A stretch of 64,000 bases of DNA from JAEWWD01 sp964440115 (GCA_964440115.1 CAYTPV010000003.1:248001-312000), one strand, 5' to 3'; positions 16,507-25,468 are shown, numbered from the stretch's first letter. A program made the numbers and translations. The notes: generated from the letters alone by a model not told the origin.

Positions 16507-18144
16507 TTAACCCGCCAGCGTTTTTAGCGCCTGATCTGTGCTCCAATACACATGGTCTTCGCCGACAACGTCAGTCAGCCCGCACATATCAAACATATCG
16601 CGCACAGATGGCTGCAGGCAGGAGAAGTACACTTCCTTCTCTTCACGCTGCAGACGCGCGCAAATTTCCTGCAACGCCCGAACACCGGACATATCCGCGA
16701 GCGGCACGCCGCGCATGGAGAATATGAGGCGCTTCTTCTCGCCGGTGGAAGCAAGCGCATCTTCCAGTCTGCGAACGGAACCGAAATACAGCGGCCCGGT
16801 CACATATACCACGCCAGTTCCCTTGAGACTGTGAGCGCCCCGTATGTCTTTGAGCTTGGCGGGGATAACGTCGCTGACCGTTACCTGCACTTCGGATACC
16901 TTGAACACAAATGTCATGACGGAGAAAACAACGCCTATGACGATAGCGATGGTCAAATCGAATACGACCGTGGAGAGCATGGTGATGCCGAACTGCAGCA
17001 TGGGACCGACCATGCGCTTATGAAATATCTCTTTGATGACATGCCACTCGTTCATGCGCCACGCCGTCACCATCAGCACGCCCGCGAGAGCCGCGATGGG
17101 AATGGCGGACATAACGCCGCTTAACGCGAACATGGACAGCAGCAATATGAGAGAATGAATAATACTTGTCAGGCGCGTCTGTCCGCCCGCTTTGATCGCG
17201 ACGCTGGTACGCGCGATAGCCGCTGTAGCCGGTACACCGCCGAAGAAGGGCAGCAGTATGTTGCCAGCACCCTGCGCAATGAGTTCTATGCCCGCGTTGA
17301 GCTTTTCATCCTTCATGCGGCCTGCGCTGGCCCCGCACAGAAGGCTTTCGATCATGCCCAGAGCCGCAATACTGACGGCAGGCATAAACAGCTTGCGTAC
17401 GTTTTCCAGCGTGATGGAAGAGAGCGCCAGGCGTTCATCCAGCAGCAGTGTGCGCGGTATCGCGCCTATGCGGGCGACATCCAGTGAAAATGCAGAACTA
17501 ATAGCGGTCGCAAGCAGTATGGCCGCAAGCGAGCCGGGGCAGTATTTCGCCCATTTGCGCGGATAGACCGCCATGAACACGATGACAGCTATGCCCATCA
17601 CAAGCGCTGTGATATCCAGACTTTGCACACGGTCGAAGTAGTGGATGATTTTCTCCACTGCACCCTCCCCCGCCGTCACTAGCCCCGTCAGGTTTCCCAC
17701 CTGCCCGAGCGCTATGACCAGCGCGATGCCGGAGGTAAATCCCGTGATGACGGGCAGCGGTATGAAGCTTACGAGCTCGCCCGCACGGAACAGGCCCGCA
17801 AGTACGAGCAGCACGCCTGAGATGAGGCAAGCCACAAACACGCCCTGCAATCCGAACTGTGCGACAAGGGATACGAGTATCGCCGTCATGGCGCCGGTCG
17901 GGCCGGAAATCTGGTAAGACCCGCCCGAAAGCGAACCGATCACCAACCCGGCGATGATGGCCGTGACCAACCCGGCTGCCGCCGAAGCGCCGCTGCCAAC
18001 ACCAAACGCCAGCGCCAGCGGCAGCGCGACTGCCGCCACCGTAACGCCAGCAAGCAGGTCCCTGCCGAACTTGCCTGCGTTGTACCCAGAAAATTCCCGC
18101 CTGAGCATGCCAAAATAGCCTCTTGCGAGTTCCACTCTATGCAA
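16507..18144 (-). CDS. SulP/SLC26-family anion transporter with STAS domain
   Basis: A 545-residue inner-membrane anion transporter (sulfate, bicarbonate or dicarboxylate class). The N-terminal half carries the family block LLAGVTVAAVALPLALAFGVGSGA, then about 10-14 helices. A cytoplasmic STAS domain covers roughly residues 440-545, with MRGVPLADMSGVRAL as its core DMSG loop. The substrate cannot be decided from sequence. It is divergent from ecfA1 and has its own clear promoter. A hairpin follows the stop. Confidence 0.9.
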   Translation of the reverse strand: MHRVELARGYFGMLRREFSGYNAGKFGRDLLAGVTVAAVALPLALAFGVGSGASAAAGLVTAIIAGLVIGSLSGGSYQISGPTGAMTAILVSLVAQFGLQGVFVACLISGVLLVLAGLFRAGELVSFIPLPVITGFTSGIALVIALGQVGNLTGLVTAGEGAVEKIIHYFDRVQSLDITALVMGIAVIVFMAVYPRKWAKYCPGSLAAILLATAISSAFSLDVARIGAIPRTLLLDERLALSSITLENVRKLFMPAVSIAALGMIESLLCGASAGRMKDEKLNAGIELIAQGAGNILLPFFGGVPATAAIARTSVAIKAGGQTRLTSIIHSLILLLSMFALSGVMSAIPIAALAGVLMVTAWRMNEWHVIKEIFHKRMVGPMLQFGITMLSTVVFDLTIAIVIGVVFSVMTFVFKVSEVQVTVSDVIPAKLKDIRGAHSLKGTGVVYVTGPLYFGSVRRLEDALASTGEKKRLIFSMRGVPLADMSGVRALQEICARLQREEKEVYFSCLQPSVRDMFDMCGLTDVVGEDHVYWSTDQALKTLAG

Positions 18145-18230
18145 TTCCTTTCAAAGCTCTATATTACCCGCGCCTTCTGCACGGGTATGTATTCCTTTTA
18201 TTACGCCAATAAATAGCGCACACCTTCGCC

Positions 18231-18258
18231 ATTATACCACTTCATGTTCTGCAGTCAA
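18231..18258 (-). promoter_or_regulatory. Promoter of the SulP gene
   Basis: On the reverse strand TTGACT, 16-nt spacer, TATAAT. A near-consensus sigma-A promoter giving a leader of about 80 nt. Confidence 0.75.
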
Positions 18259-18332
18259 AGCATTTTGCTGTTATATACTGACTGAAAAACATGCCGATAC
18301 AGGGCATAAAACGGGAGTAAACGCTTTTTTGT

Positions 18333-18362
18333 ATAGCGCATCCCGCTTTGATGCGCTATAAT
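18333..18362 (+). promoter_or_regulatory. Inverted repeat overlapping the ecfA1 -10 box
   Basis: ATAGCGCATC and GATGCGCTAT are perfect 10-bp arms with a 7-nt spacer, and the right arm runs into TATAAT (18357-18362). It is well placed as a repressor site for the transporter module. No good -35 is visible within it. Confidence 0.55.
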
Positions 18363-18435
18363 AAATAGTCGATGTCGTGCCCCAAACCCCAGATATTTCG
18401 GGCACAGTTGCGTCAAATGCCCCGGGAGGACGATC

Positions 18436-19269
18436 ATGATCAATCTCGAACAGGTTTGCTTTACGTATGAAAGCGCGGCGCGTTCCGCGCTCACGGATAT
18501 TTCTTTTACCATCAAAGACGGCGAAATGCTCGCCATCGTCGGCCACAACGGTTCGGGCAAAAGCACGCTGGCCAAGCATTTTAACGGCCTGCTGCTACCC
18601 ACTTCCGGCCGCGTACTCATCGACGGGATGGATACGAAAGAAGAGTCTTTGCTGCTCAAGATTCGTCAGCGTGTGGGCATGGTATTCCAGAACCCGGATA
18701 ACCAGCTGGTCACCACCATCGTGGAAGAGGACGTCGCCTTCGGCCCCGAAAGTCTGGGCGTGCAGCCAGCGGAAATACGCAAGCGGGTGGATGAAGCCCT
18801 TGCTGCCGTTGGCATGACGGAATATGCGCAGCACGCGCCGCACATGCTTTCGGGTGGGCAGAAGCAACGTATCGCCATAGCAGGCATGCTCGCCATGCGC
18901 CCCAATGTACTGGTATTGGATGAATCCACTTCCATGCTGGACCCGGAAGGCCGCAGGGAAGTGTTGGAGATCGTGAGCCGGCTCAACCGCGAGCAGGGCA
19001 TGACAGTCGTGATGATCACACAGTTAATGGAAGAAGCCGCTCTGTGCCACCGCGTTGCGGTGCTCAAGCAGGGTGAGCTGTTTAAGCTGGATACGCCGCG
19101 CGCGGTGTTCCGCGACAGTGCGGCTCTGCGCGAAGCAGGGCTGGATGTGCCCGCCATGGTGCGATTGAGGGACAAGCTCACGCAGAACGGCATCGCCCTG
19201 AGCGGCGACCCCATATTGATCGATGAACTGGCCGACGCCGTCGCGGCACGGCTGAGCGCTAATAAATAG
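18436..19269 (+). CDS. ecfA1: Energy-coupling factor transporter ATPase EcfA1
   Basis: A 277-residue ABC ATPase of the shared energizing module for vitamin and metal uptake. Walker A is GHNGSGKST (36-44), the Q-loop follows as VFQNPDNQLVTTIVEEDVAF, the signature is LSGGQKQR and Walker B is VLVLDES. The NPDNQ form of the Q-loop is typical of EcfA. GGGAGG precedes the ATG. It partners EcfA2 and EcfT downstream; no S component is in the window, so the module is presumably shared by S units encoded elsewhere. The ecfA-ecfT-truA order is standard in Firmicutes. Confidence 0.95.
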   Translation: MINLEQVCFTYESAARSALTDISFTIKDGEMLAIVGHNGSGKSTLAKHFNGLLLPTSGRVLIDGMDTKEESLLLKIRQRVGMVFQNPDNQLVTTIVEEDVAFGPESLGVQPAEIRKRVDEALAAVGMTEYAQHAPHMLSGGQKQRIAIAGMLAMRPNVLVLDESTSMLDPEGRREVLEIVSRLNREQGMTVVMITQLMEEAALCHRVAVLKQGELFKLDTPRAVFRDSAALREAGLDVPAMVRLRDKLTQNGIALSGDPILIDELADAVAARLSANK

Positions 19270-19280
19270 CGAAGTACGTT

Positions 19281-19400
19281 GGAGGCTCTGCCTCCAAACC
19301 TCCGCTTAGGGGCGTAACGCCCCTAAGAACCCATTCCGCAGCCGCTCGTGAGCGTCTGCAAAATAGGGATTTCCAAGGGAACATGTCCCTTGAACGGGAG
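19281..19400. repeat. R-II hairpin-array element between ecfA1 and ecfA2
   Basis: TTGGAGG/CCTCCAA, CTTAGGGG/CCCCTAAG, CGCAGcCGCTC/GAGCGtCTGC and CCAAGGGA/TCCCTTG stems in the R-II order, with the AAGAACCCAT linker. It continues into an R-IV unit. Confidence 0.8.
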
Positions 19401-19525
19401 TCAGAGCCGCGCGCCGCCTGTGGCGGAACAAGCGCGGCGAAAGACCAGTGAACAAGGGAGCGCAAGGAAGCGGCAACTGCCGCAACGCAGCGCAACCATT
19501 GTGAACTGACGAGGGGCAGCGCCCC
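19401..19525. repeat. R-IV unit
   Basis: About 125 nt nearly identical in primary sequence to 32438-32562 (shared words GCCGCCTGTGGCGGAA, AAGACCAGTGAACAA, CGGCAACTGCCG) and found inverted at 31072-31190. Confidence 0.8.
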
Positions 19526-19558
19526 CGATACAATCCATCACAGAAAGCGAGAAACCCG

Positions 19559-20404
19559 ATGCCCATCGTCCTCGAACACGTTTCCCATACATACATGCCC
19601 GGCAGCATATTGGCGCAATCGGCGCTGACGGATATTTCCCTGCGCGTAGAAGAGGGCGAATTCCTGGGCATTATAGGCCATACGGGTTCGGGCAAGAGCA
19701 CGCTCATACAGCACATGAACGGACTCATGCAGCCCATGGGCGGCCGCGTACTGGTGGACAATTTTGATCTTTCCGATCGCAAACAGCGCATGCAGGCGCG
19801 AAGCCGCGTGGGGCTGGTGTTCCAGTACCCTGAATACCAGCTCTTTGAAGAAACGGTGTTCAAGGATGTCGCGTTCGGGCCGCGGAACCTCGGCGTAAGC
19901 GAACAGGAAATCCCTGCGCGCGTGGAAGAGGCGCTGCTGCTTGTCGGCCTCGCGCCCGACATATTTGCGGAGAAATCCCCGTTCGATCTTTCCGGCGGCG
20001 AAAAGCGCCGGGCCGCGCTTGCGGGCATCATCGCCATGCGCCCGCGCTATTTATTGCTGGATGAACCCATGGCGGGGCTGGACCCGCGGGGCAGACGCTC
20101 CGTAATCGACCTGCTTGAAAACCTGCGCGAAAAAACGGGCTGCGCCATCGTAATGGTTTCGCATTCCATGGACGATGTATCCCGCTATGCGGATAGAATC
20201 GCCGTGCTGCGCAAAGGCGAGCTCGTGATGGCTGATACGCCCGCGCGCGTATTCGCAAACCCGGAACATCTTCTGCAAATGGGGCTGGATATTCCGCAGG
20301 CGGCAAAGCTTGCGGTGGAATTGCGTCAGCGCGGCGTAGATGTTCCTGCAGACATTTATCTGGAAGAGGATATGGAACGGTACCTGCTCAAAGCGCTTGG
20401 CTGA
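19559..20404 (+). CDS. ecfA2: Energy-coupling factor transporter ATPase EcfA2
   Basis: A 281-residue ABC ATPase, second nucleotide-binding subunit of the ECF module. Walker A is GHTGSGKST (about 41-49), the Q-loop is VFQYPEYQLFEETVFKDVAF, the signature is LSGGEKRR and Walker B is YLLLDEPMAGLD. The YPEYQLFE sequence is diagnostic of EcfA2. It is separated from ecfA1 by 289 nt that hold R-II and R-IV repeats, which is unusual because the two genes normally abut. The B3/4 gene follows after 15 nt. Confidence 0.95.
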   Translation: MPIVLEHVSHTYMPGSILAQSALTDISLRVEEGEFLGIIGHTGSGKSTLIQHMNGLMQPMGGRVLVDNFDLSDRKQRMQARSRVGLVFQYPEYQLFEETVFKDVAFGPRNLGVSEQEIPARVEEALLLVGLAPDIFAEKSPFDLSGGEKRRAALAGIIAMRPRYLLLDEPMAGLDPRGRRSVIDLLENLREKTGCAIVMVSHSMDDVSRYADRIAVLRKGELVMADTPARVFANPEHLLQMGLDIPQAAKLAVELRQRGVDVPADIYLEEDMERYLLKALG

Positions 20405-20419
20405 AACGGAGGCAACGGT

Positions 20420-21106
20420 ATGCGGCCGGAAGAAATGTTTCATATTGAGAATACCGGAGGATTTGCGACCGGCGGCATGCGCATCGGATTGCTCGCTGTC
20501 ACAGGCTGTTCTGCCGCTGCTCTTACGGAGTACCTGGCCGCCGAGGCGACCATACTCTCGGATATGCGGCAGCGTTTTGAGGGGTTGGACAGAAAGGCGC
20601 TCAAGGCGCTAAAGCCCATGGATGCTTATTCTGCTTACTACAAGCGGTTCGGGCAGAATTATCCGCTTATACAGCAGCTTGAATCCACACTGCGCGGCGA
20701 TAAACAGCTCGAAGCCGATTCTCCGCTCATCCGCGCCATGTTCATTGCTGAAATGAACAGTATGCTGCTGACAGCCGGGCACGATATCGGAAAACTGCGC
20801 TCACCTGTTGCCCTTCGCCTCGCAAGCGGCGAAGAATTGTATATCTCTATATCCGGCAGGGAGACTATGGCAGTCAAAGGCGACGCGTATATTTGCGACA
20901 GGGAAGGCGTACTTTCAAGCATCCTGCGCGGGCCGGATGAACGCACCCGCATTACTGGTGAAACGGAAGATGCGCTGTTTACGGCATATGCGCCTACAGG
21001 AGTGGAAGCAAGCACTGTTCTTGCCATGCTCGACGAACTTGAAAGGCTCATACGGCTTTTCGCTCCTGAGTCTGCAACGCAGTATAAAGGCATACTTCCC
21101 GTCTAA
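20420..21106 (+). CDS. B3/4-domain protein (PheRS beta B3/B4-like)
   Basis: A 228-residue stand-alone B3/4 domain, related to the editing region of phenylalanyl-tRNA synthetase beta. Matching blocks are YSAYYKRFGQNYPLIQQLES, PLIRAMFIAEMNSML, GRETMAVKGDAYICDREGVLSS and TGETEDALFTAYAP (compare LTEDTKNALFVIEA in other members). Free-standing members are suspected of clearing mischarged tRNA or damaged amino acids, but the function is not established. It sits inside the ECF transporter operon, 15 nt after ecfA2, and is likely co-transcribed. Confidence 0.75.
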   Translation: MRPEEMFHIENTGGFATGGMRIGLLAVTGCSAAALTEYLAAEATILSDMRQRFEGLDRKALKALKPMDAYSAYYKRFGQNYPLIQQLESTLRGDKQLEADSPLIRAMFIAEMNSMLLTAGHDIGKLRSPVALRLASGEELYISISGRETMAVKGDAYICDREGVLSSILRGPDERTRITGETEDALFTAYAPTGVEASTVLAMLDELERLIRLFAPESATQYKGILPV

Positions 21107-21194
21107 CGGCACGAAAGTAATATCAGGCATACGATAGCGATCCCCGTTCTCGCAGAGCGGCGAAAGGAAAACCAGCCAAGGAAGGAACACCGCA

Positions 21195-21992
21195 ATGACC
21201 AACATCACCCTGGGGCAGTATTTCCCGGGCAATTCCCCCATACACAGACTCGATCCGCGCACCAAGATACTGCTGATGCTGCTGTATATCGTGGTGGTAT
21301 TCCTCGTGCAGTCTTTATGGCTGTTTCTGCTGCCGTTTTTGTTCGTGGTATTCGTTACGCTGCTTTCACAGGTGCCGGTTTCTTATGTAATCCGCTCGCT
21401 CAAACCGCTGCGCATGCTACTGCTGTTTATGTTCTTTATCAATCTGTTTTTAACGCCGGGCAAAACGCCGCTGCTTGATTTCTATTTTATTCACGTTACA
21501 GAGGAAGCCCTGCGGCAGGCGCTGTTCATATCGCTGCGGCTTATTTTGCTGGTGGGCGGCACGTCGCTGATGACTTTGACCACATCGCCTATTTCCCTGA
21601 CAGGCGGGCTGGAACTGCTGTTAAAGCCGTTTTCCAAATTCGGCTTTCCCGCGCATGAGCTTGCCATGATGATGACGATCGCTCTGCGCTTCATCCCCAC
21701 ATTGATGGAGGAAGCGGATAAAATCCGCAAGGCGCAGATGGCGCGCGGCGCGGATTTTGAAAGCGGCAATCTTGTCGCCCGCGCCAAAAGTATGATTCCC
21801 ATACTCGTTCCGCTGTTTGTTTCTGCATTCCGGCGCGCGGATGAACTGGCAATGGCCATGGAATCCCGCTGCTACCACGGCGGCGAAGGCCGCACGCGCA
21901 TGCATGTGCTGCGCTTCACCCGAGCGGACGCGGCGGCGGCCTGCGTTGTGTTTGGAATGGGTGCGGGCATACTGCTGCTGCAGACACTCTGA
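21195..21992 (+). CDS. ecfT: Energy-coupling factor transporter transmembrane protein EcfT
   Basis: A 265-residue inner-membrane scaffold that links the two EcfA ATPases to exchangeable substrate-binding S components. Typical pieces are SPIHRLDPRTKIL at the N-terminus, several helices, and the coupling helices with ARG motifs, here AQMARGADFESGN and the late FVSAFRRADELAMAMESRCYHGG. Length is standard. AAGGAAGGA lies before the start. Its stop codon overlaps the next start (TGATG). Confidence 0.95.
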   Translation: MTNITLGQYFPGNSPIHRLDPRTKILLMLLYIVVVFLVQSLWLFLLPFLFVVFVTLLSQVPVSYVIRSLKPLRMLLLFMFFINLFLTPGKTPLLDFYFIHVTEEALRQALFISLRLILLVGGTSLMTLTTSPISLTGGLELLLKPFSKFGFPAHELAMMMTIALRFIPTLMEEADKIRKAQMARGADFESGNLVARAKSMIPILVPLFVSAFRRADELAMAMESRCYHGGEGRTRMHVLRFTRADAAAACVVFGMGAGILLLQTL

Positions 21993-22402
21993 TGGAAACC
22001 AAGCGCAGCAAAATCATACTGTTCTGTGCGGCGGGTGCGCTGCTCATTATCGCGCTTATATGGAACATTCGCCTCAACACCACCAGCGAGGGTTCGCGAC
22101 TGTGCCGCACGCTCAACGAATACGGATACACACTTCATCCAAACGACCTGTATCCATCCGGCGCGTGGAACGATACGAGCATACGCACGCTCCTGCCCGA
22201 TATCGCGCTCAATGACGCGGTCGCCGCATCCAAGAAGGCTGGGTTTTCTTCGGATATCGACCGCACCGGGCATATCACGTTGCTCATGGCGAACATCGGC
22301 AGTGACGACGTCATTACTCTGTATCTGATAGACGAGGAAATCGAACTGGGCTTCGTGCAGACAAAGGGAACGCAGACAGTGCGCGCACTGGGAGAACAAT
22401 AA
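21992..22402 (+). CDS. Small membrane-anchored protein, function unknown
   Basis: A 136-residue protein with one N-terminal membrane segment (KIILFCAAGALLIIALIW) and an extracellular domain of about 110 residues (IRTLLPDIALNDAVAASKK, DDVITLYLIDEEIELGFVQ). I do not recognise the family. It overlaps the ecfT stop by the TGATG junction, so it belongs to the ECF operon and is translated by coupling. Possible roles as an accessory to the transporter are speculation. Confidence 0.75.
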   Translation: METKRSKIILFCAAGALLIIALIWNIRLNTTSEGSRLCRTLNEYGYTLHPNDLYPSGAWNDTSIRTLLPDIALNDAVAASKKAGFSSDIDRTGHITLLMANIGSDDVITLYLIDEEIELGFVQTKGTQTVRALGEQ

Positions 22403-22527
22403 TAACCAGTCTTTTTTTTGGACTGCGGGTGCTAAAGAAGGCTGTGCTCGGCGAACATTGCAGTAAAAGCCTTTTCGTATCCAAGGGGGCGCGGGGGGCA
22501 AAGCCCTCCCGCTTTTAAATAAAATAT

Positions 22528-22560
22528 TTATTCGTCGCCGCCCATAGGCGGCGATACCTT
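22528..22560 (-). repeat. R-V hairpin
   Basis: On the reverse strand AAGGTATCGCCGCC-tatg-GGCGGCGACGA, followed by a T/A-rich tail and GCGGGAGGGCTT. The same element occurs at 31006 and 41673. Confidence 0.75.
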
Positions 22561-22601
22561 GTTTCAGTAAAACTCGCGCAAGAATTACGAGGTAAACTGC
22601 C

Positions 22602-23372
22602 ATGCGACGCATACGCCTCATACTCGAATACGACGGAACCGCCTACGTGGGCTGGCAAACCCAACCCAACGGCATTGCCGTGCAGCAGCTTGTGGAAGAA
22701 CAACTGCAGCATATCACGGGCGAACATATCAACATACACGCATCCGGCCGCACAGACAGCGGCGTACACGCGCTTGCGCAGGTCGCACATTTTGATACCG
22801 AAGCGCGCATGCCTGCTGATAAATTCGCTTACGCGCTCAACGCCGGACTGCCGCGGGATATCCGCATACGCTATTCCGATGAAGCGCCGCAATCTTTTCA
22901 TTCCCGCTTCGACGTCAAAGCCAAGCAGTACCGTTATACCATCGTGACCGGCCCGCACGCGCGCGCCTTTTTGCGCAATACCGCTTTACACCTGCATGGC
23001 ACGTTTGACGAGGCAAAGCTGCATGGCGCGGCCGCAGATATCATAGGCTCTCATGATTTTCGGGCGTTTATGGCATCCGGCAGCAGCATGGAAAACACGG
23101 TGCGCGAAATCTACCGCTCCCAATGGACGCGCAGCGGATCAATGCTGATCTATGACGTGGAAGGCAGCGGCTTTTTATACAACATGGTGCGCATACTTGT
23201 GGGTACCATGCTGGATATCGCCAAGGGCACGCTGCCGGAGGGCAGCATGCGTACAGCGCTCGCAAGCGGCTGCCGCGACGATGCGGGCGCAACCGCCCCC
23301 GCGCACGGTCTGGCGCTTGTCCGCGTACGCTATGACGGATTCGATACGGCAGAGGTATTAGGAGAAGAATGA
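22602..23372 (+). CDS. truA: tRNA pseudouridine(38-40) synthase TruA
   Basis: A 256-residue enzyme that isomerises uridines 38-40 in the tRNA anticodon arm. The catalytic aspartate is D52 in GRTDSGVHA. Other family pieces are YDGTAYVGWQTQPN at the N-terminus, FHSRFDVKAKQYRY and FLYNMVRILVGTMLDI. Length is normal. It is separated from the ECF genes by about 200 nt with an R-V hairpin; the ecfT-truA linkage is widespread in Firmicutes. Confidence 0.96.
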   Translation: MRRIRLILEYDGTAYVGWQTQPNGIAVQQLVEEQLQHITGEHINIHASGRTDSGVHALAQVAHFDTEARMPADKFAYALNAGLPRDIRIRYSDEAPQSFHSRFDVKAKQYRYTIVTGPHARAFLRNTALHLHGTFDEAKLHGAAADIIGSHDFRAFMASGSSMENTVREIYRSQWTRSGSMLIYDVEGSGFLYNMVRILVGTMLDIAKGTLPEGSMRTALASGCRDDAGATAPAHGLALVRVRYDGFDTAEVLGEE

Positions 23373-23379
23373 CATCCTT

Positions 23380-23537
23380 AGGGGGCTCCGCCCCCTGACC
23401 CCCGCCCAAGGGACAAATCCCTTGGGAATCCCTTCACAATTTAGGCCCCGCGCTCCATGTTTGGAACGCGGGGCCTATCTTATGGGTTTCCAAAGGGCTG
23501 TGACGGCCCTTTGGTGGGGTCAGGGGTGAAACCCCTG
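23380..23537. repeat. R-II hairpin-array element
   Basis: Stems in order: GGGGGC/GCCCCC; CCCAAGGGA/TCCCTTGGG; AGGCCCCGCG/CGCGGGGCCT; AAAGGGC/GCCCTTT; GGGGT/ACCCC. TGACCCC near the left end can also pair with GGGGTCA near the right end, closing the whole unit. It lies between the convergent truA and MFS genes. Confidence 0.85.
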
Positions 23538-23547
23538 CTGATTATAC

Positions 23548-24801
23548 CTATTCCTCCGCTACCGGCGCGCTCTTCACACACGCCAGCAGCGCCGCGCCGA
23601 TCAAGAACACGCCCAGTATGGGGATAACGCCCATATTCACTTTGCCGGTCGCGGTAATGACCGCGCTCATCATGGCAGTGCCCATTACGCTTTCAAACTT
23701 GCCGAAAATATTATACAGTCCGAAAAACTCGCCCGCGCGGCGTTTATCCGGTATCAGCCGCCCGAAATAGGAACGGGAAAGCGCCTGTATGCCGCCCTGC
23801 GCGGTGCCTACCAACCCGGCGAGCAGATAGAACTGCCATGCATACTGCATGGTGAACGCCACGGCACATACGCCGATATACGTCACGATGCCTGCAAACA
23901 GCATGCGTTTGGTACCAAAGCGCCCCGCCAGCCTGCCGTAGAGAACGGAACAGGGGAACGCCACCACCTGCGTGAGCAGCAGGCCTAATATAATATCCGT
24001 CGCGCCCAAGCCCAGCGCGTCCGCATACGTGGACGCCATTTTGATGATGGTGCCTACGCCGTCGATATAGAAAAAGTATGCGACAAGGAACAGGAACATC
24101 TGCTTATACTGCCGCGCGGCCTTGAGCGTGCTCCACACGCGCAGCAGGCTTTGTTTGATCATGCCTTTCTCCGGTTCGATAGCGGTAATCTGCCGCACAT
24201 GCTGAAAGAACGGTATTGTGAATACCGCCCACCATACAGCTGTCAGCAGGCAGGAGATACGCATGGCCGTCGTTTCATCCACGCCGATGCGCTTGCCGAA
24301 CATGATAAGCCCAATACTCGCAAGAAACGGGATGGTGCTGCCCCCGATATATCCAAGGCCGAAGCCCAGCGCACTGACCCTGTCCATGCGTTCGGACGTG
24401 GTGACATCCACCAGAAACGCGTCGTAGAAAAGGTTAGCGCCGGAAAACCCAAAGTTGGTGATTCCGTAGAGTATGAGCAGACCGACATATGCGTTGGTAA
24501 GCGGGATAGCGCCCGTTGCGAGCACACCCACCGCGAAGAATGCGGCAAAGAGCCGCATACGCAAAGTTCGGTAATCCGCCACCGCGCCTAGAAGCGGCGC
24601 TAATACCGCGATGATCAAACCCGTTACGGAACTGGCAAGTCCCCAGTTTGACGTATGCTGTACGCTGCTGATGTGAGCGGACTTCGCCATCGCGGAGGCG
24701 TACAGCGGCAGTACGGCAGCGATGAGTATGGAGTAGGCCGAATTAGCCCAGTCATACATCATCCAAGCCCATTCGGGCTTGGTGAAGCGTCCCTGCTTCA
24801 T
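23548..24801 (-). CDS. UMF1-family MFS transporter
   Basis: A 417-residue, 12-segment permease of the UMF1 (Atg22-like) branch. MYDWANSAYS near the N-terminus is the family signature, and the second half contains ALSRSYFGRLIPDKRRAGEFFGLYN, another UMF1 hallmark. The substrate may be amino acids by analogy with Atg22, but this is not established for bacteria. The ATG at 24801 is chosen over 24822 because GGAG lies about 10 nt upstream. It is convergent with truA. Confidence 0.87.
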   Translation of the reverse strand: MKQGRFTKPEWAWMMYDWANSAYSILIAAVLPLYASAMAKSAHISSVQHTSNWGLASSVTGLIIAVLAPLLGAVADYRTLRMRLFAAFFAVGVLATGAIPLTNAYVGLLILYGITNFGFSGANLFYDAFLVDVTTSERMDRVSALGFGLGYIGGSTIPFLASIGLIMFGKRIGVDETTAMRISCLLTAVWWAVFTIPFFQHVRQITAIEPEKGMIKQSLLRVWSTLKAARQYKQMFLFLVAYFFYIDGVGTIIKMASTYADALGLGATDIILGLLLTQVVAFPCSVLYGRLAGRFGTKRMLFAGIVTYIGVCAVAFTMQYAWQFYLLAGLVGTAQGGIQALSRSYFGRLIPDKRRAGEFFGLYNIFGKFESVMGTAMMSAVITATGKVNMGVIPILGVFLIGAALLACVKSAPVAEE

Positions 24802-24992
24802 AAATATTGTTCTCCATTTCATGTCTCAACGAGAAAGGCTTACTGATCATTATAAATTCCAGCAGACATTTTGCATAGCGCCCGGCAGATAAGTTTTTTC
24901 TGTGCATAAAATAGTACAAAGGCGATTGAAAAGAGCCGCCGGGTGGTATATACATACTACAAAACGCTTTCATCAGAGGAAGGAGGAGGCTT

Positions 24993-25190
24993 ATGCAGAG
25001 CGTACATGGCATTCACGAATTGGAAAGGGGTAGGAATCCCGCCTCTTTCAAAAAGGCGTTGGGTTTATTCCCAATAAGCGACAGAGAAGCACCGATACCG
25101 GCTGATTTCTGGAATTGGGCAATCCCCGCCTCGCCGGGATATCGCCTGCCGACTTACAAACCCGGCAAACGAGCAGTCTGCGATAAATAA
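24993..25190 (+). CDS. Small hypothetical protein
   Basis: A 65-residue open frame with a very strong ribosome binding site (AAGGAGGAGG) 6 nt before the ATG and a perfect palindrome 9 nt after the stop. Sequence such as FPISDREAPIPADFWNWAIP shows no membrane segment or known motif. Codon pattern is plausible. It could be a genuine small gene or a remnant; I do not recognise it. Confidence 0.4.
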   Translation: MQSVHGIHELERGRNPASFKKALGLFPISDREAPIPADFWNWAIPASPGYRLPTYKPGKRAVCDK

Positions 25191-25199
25191 ATGCAGCAT

Positions 25200-25230
25200 A
25201 GTCCAAACGATGGCCATCGTTTGGACTTTC
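25200..25230 (+). terminator. Perfect 28-bp palindrome, probable terminator
   Basis: AGTCCAAACGATGG is followed immediately by its own reverse complement, then TTTC. It follows the small gene at 24993 and begins the R-I repeat region. Confidence 0.6.
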
Positions 25231-25270
25231 AACGCCCGTGCTATAGGAACTGTCCCCCCGGTTCCTGCAG

Positions 25271-25468
25271 GAAACGCCCTTAACAGGGCGTTTTCAAATC
25301 ACTGACAAAGTCCTTCGGACTTTATCAGTGGGTTTCTGTAGGTTAGAATGCCGCTCATAGCGGCATTCTTTCACAAATTCGGCGAATGAATCGCCGAATT
25401 TGAATGAAATGAGAGGAATTTCATTCCGCGCAAATCAATGATAATATAAACGCCCGTCACAGGGCGTT
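25271..25468 (-). repeat. R-I hairpin-array element, copy C (reverse orientation)
   Basis: Read on the reverse strand: AACGCCC/GGGCGTT; GAATGAAAT/ATTTCATTC; CAAATTCGGCGA/TCGCCGAATTTG; AATGCCGC-tatga-GCGGCATT; linker CTAACCTACAGAAACC; CACTGATAAAGTCC-gaa-GGACTTTGTCAGTG; AAACGCCC/GGGCGTTT. The order, linker and AAAGTCC core match copies A (48571) and B (49871) while most stem bases differ in pairs. The 25191-25775 stretch holds this element, a partial R-III unit and no gene. Confidence 0.8.
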
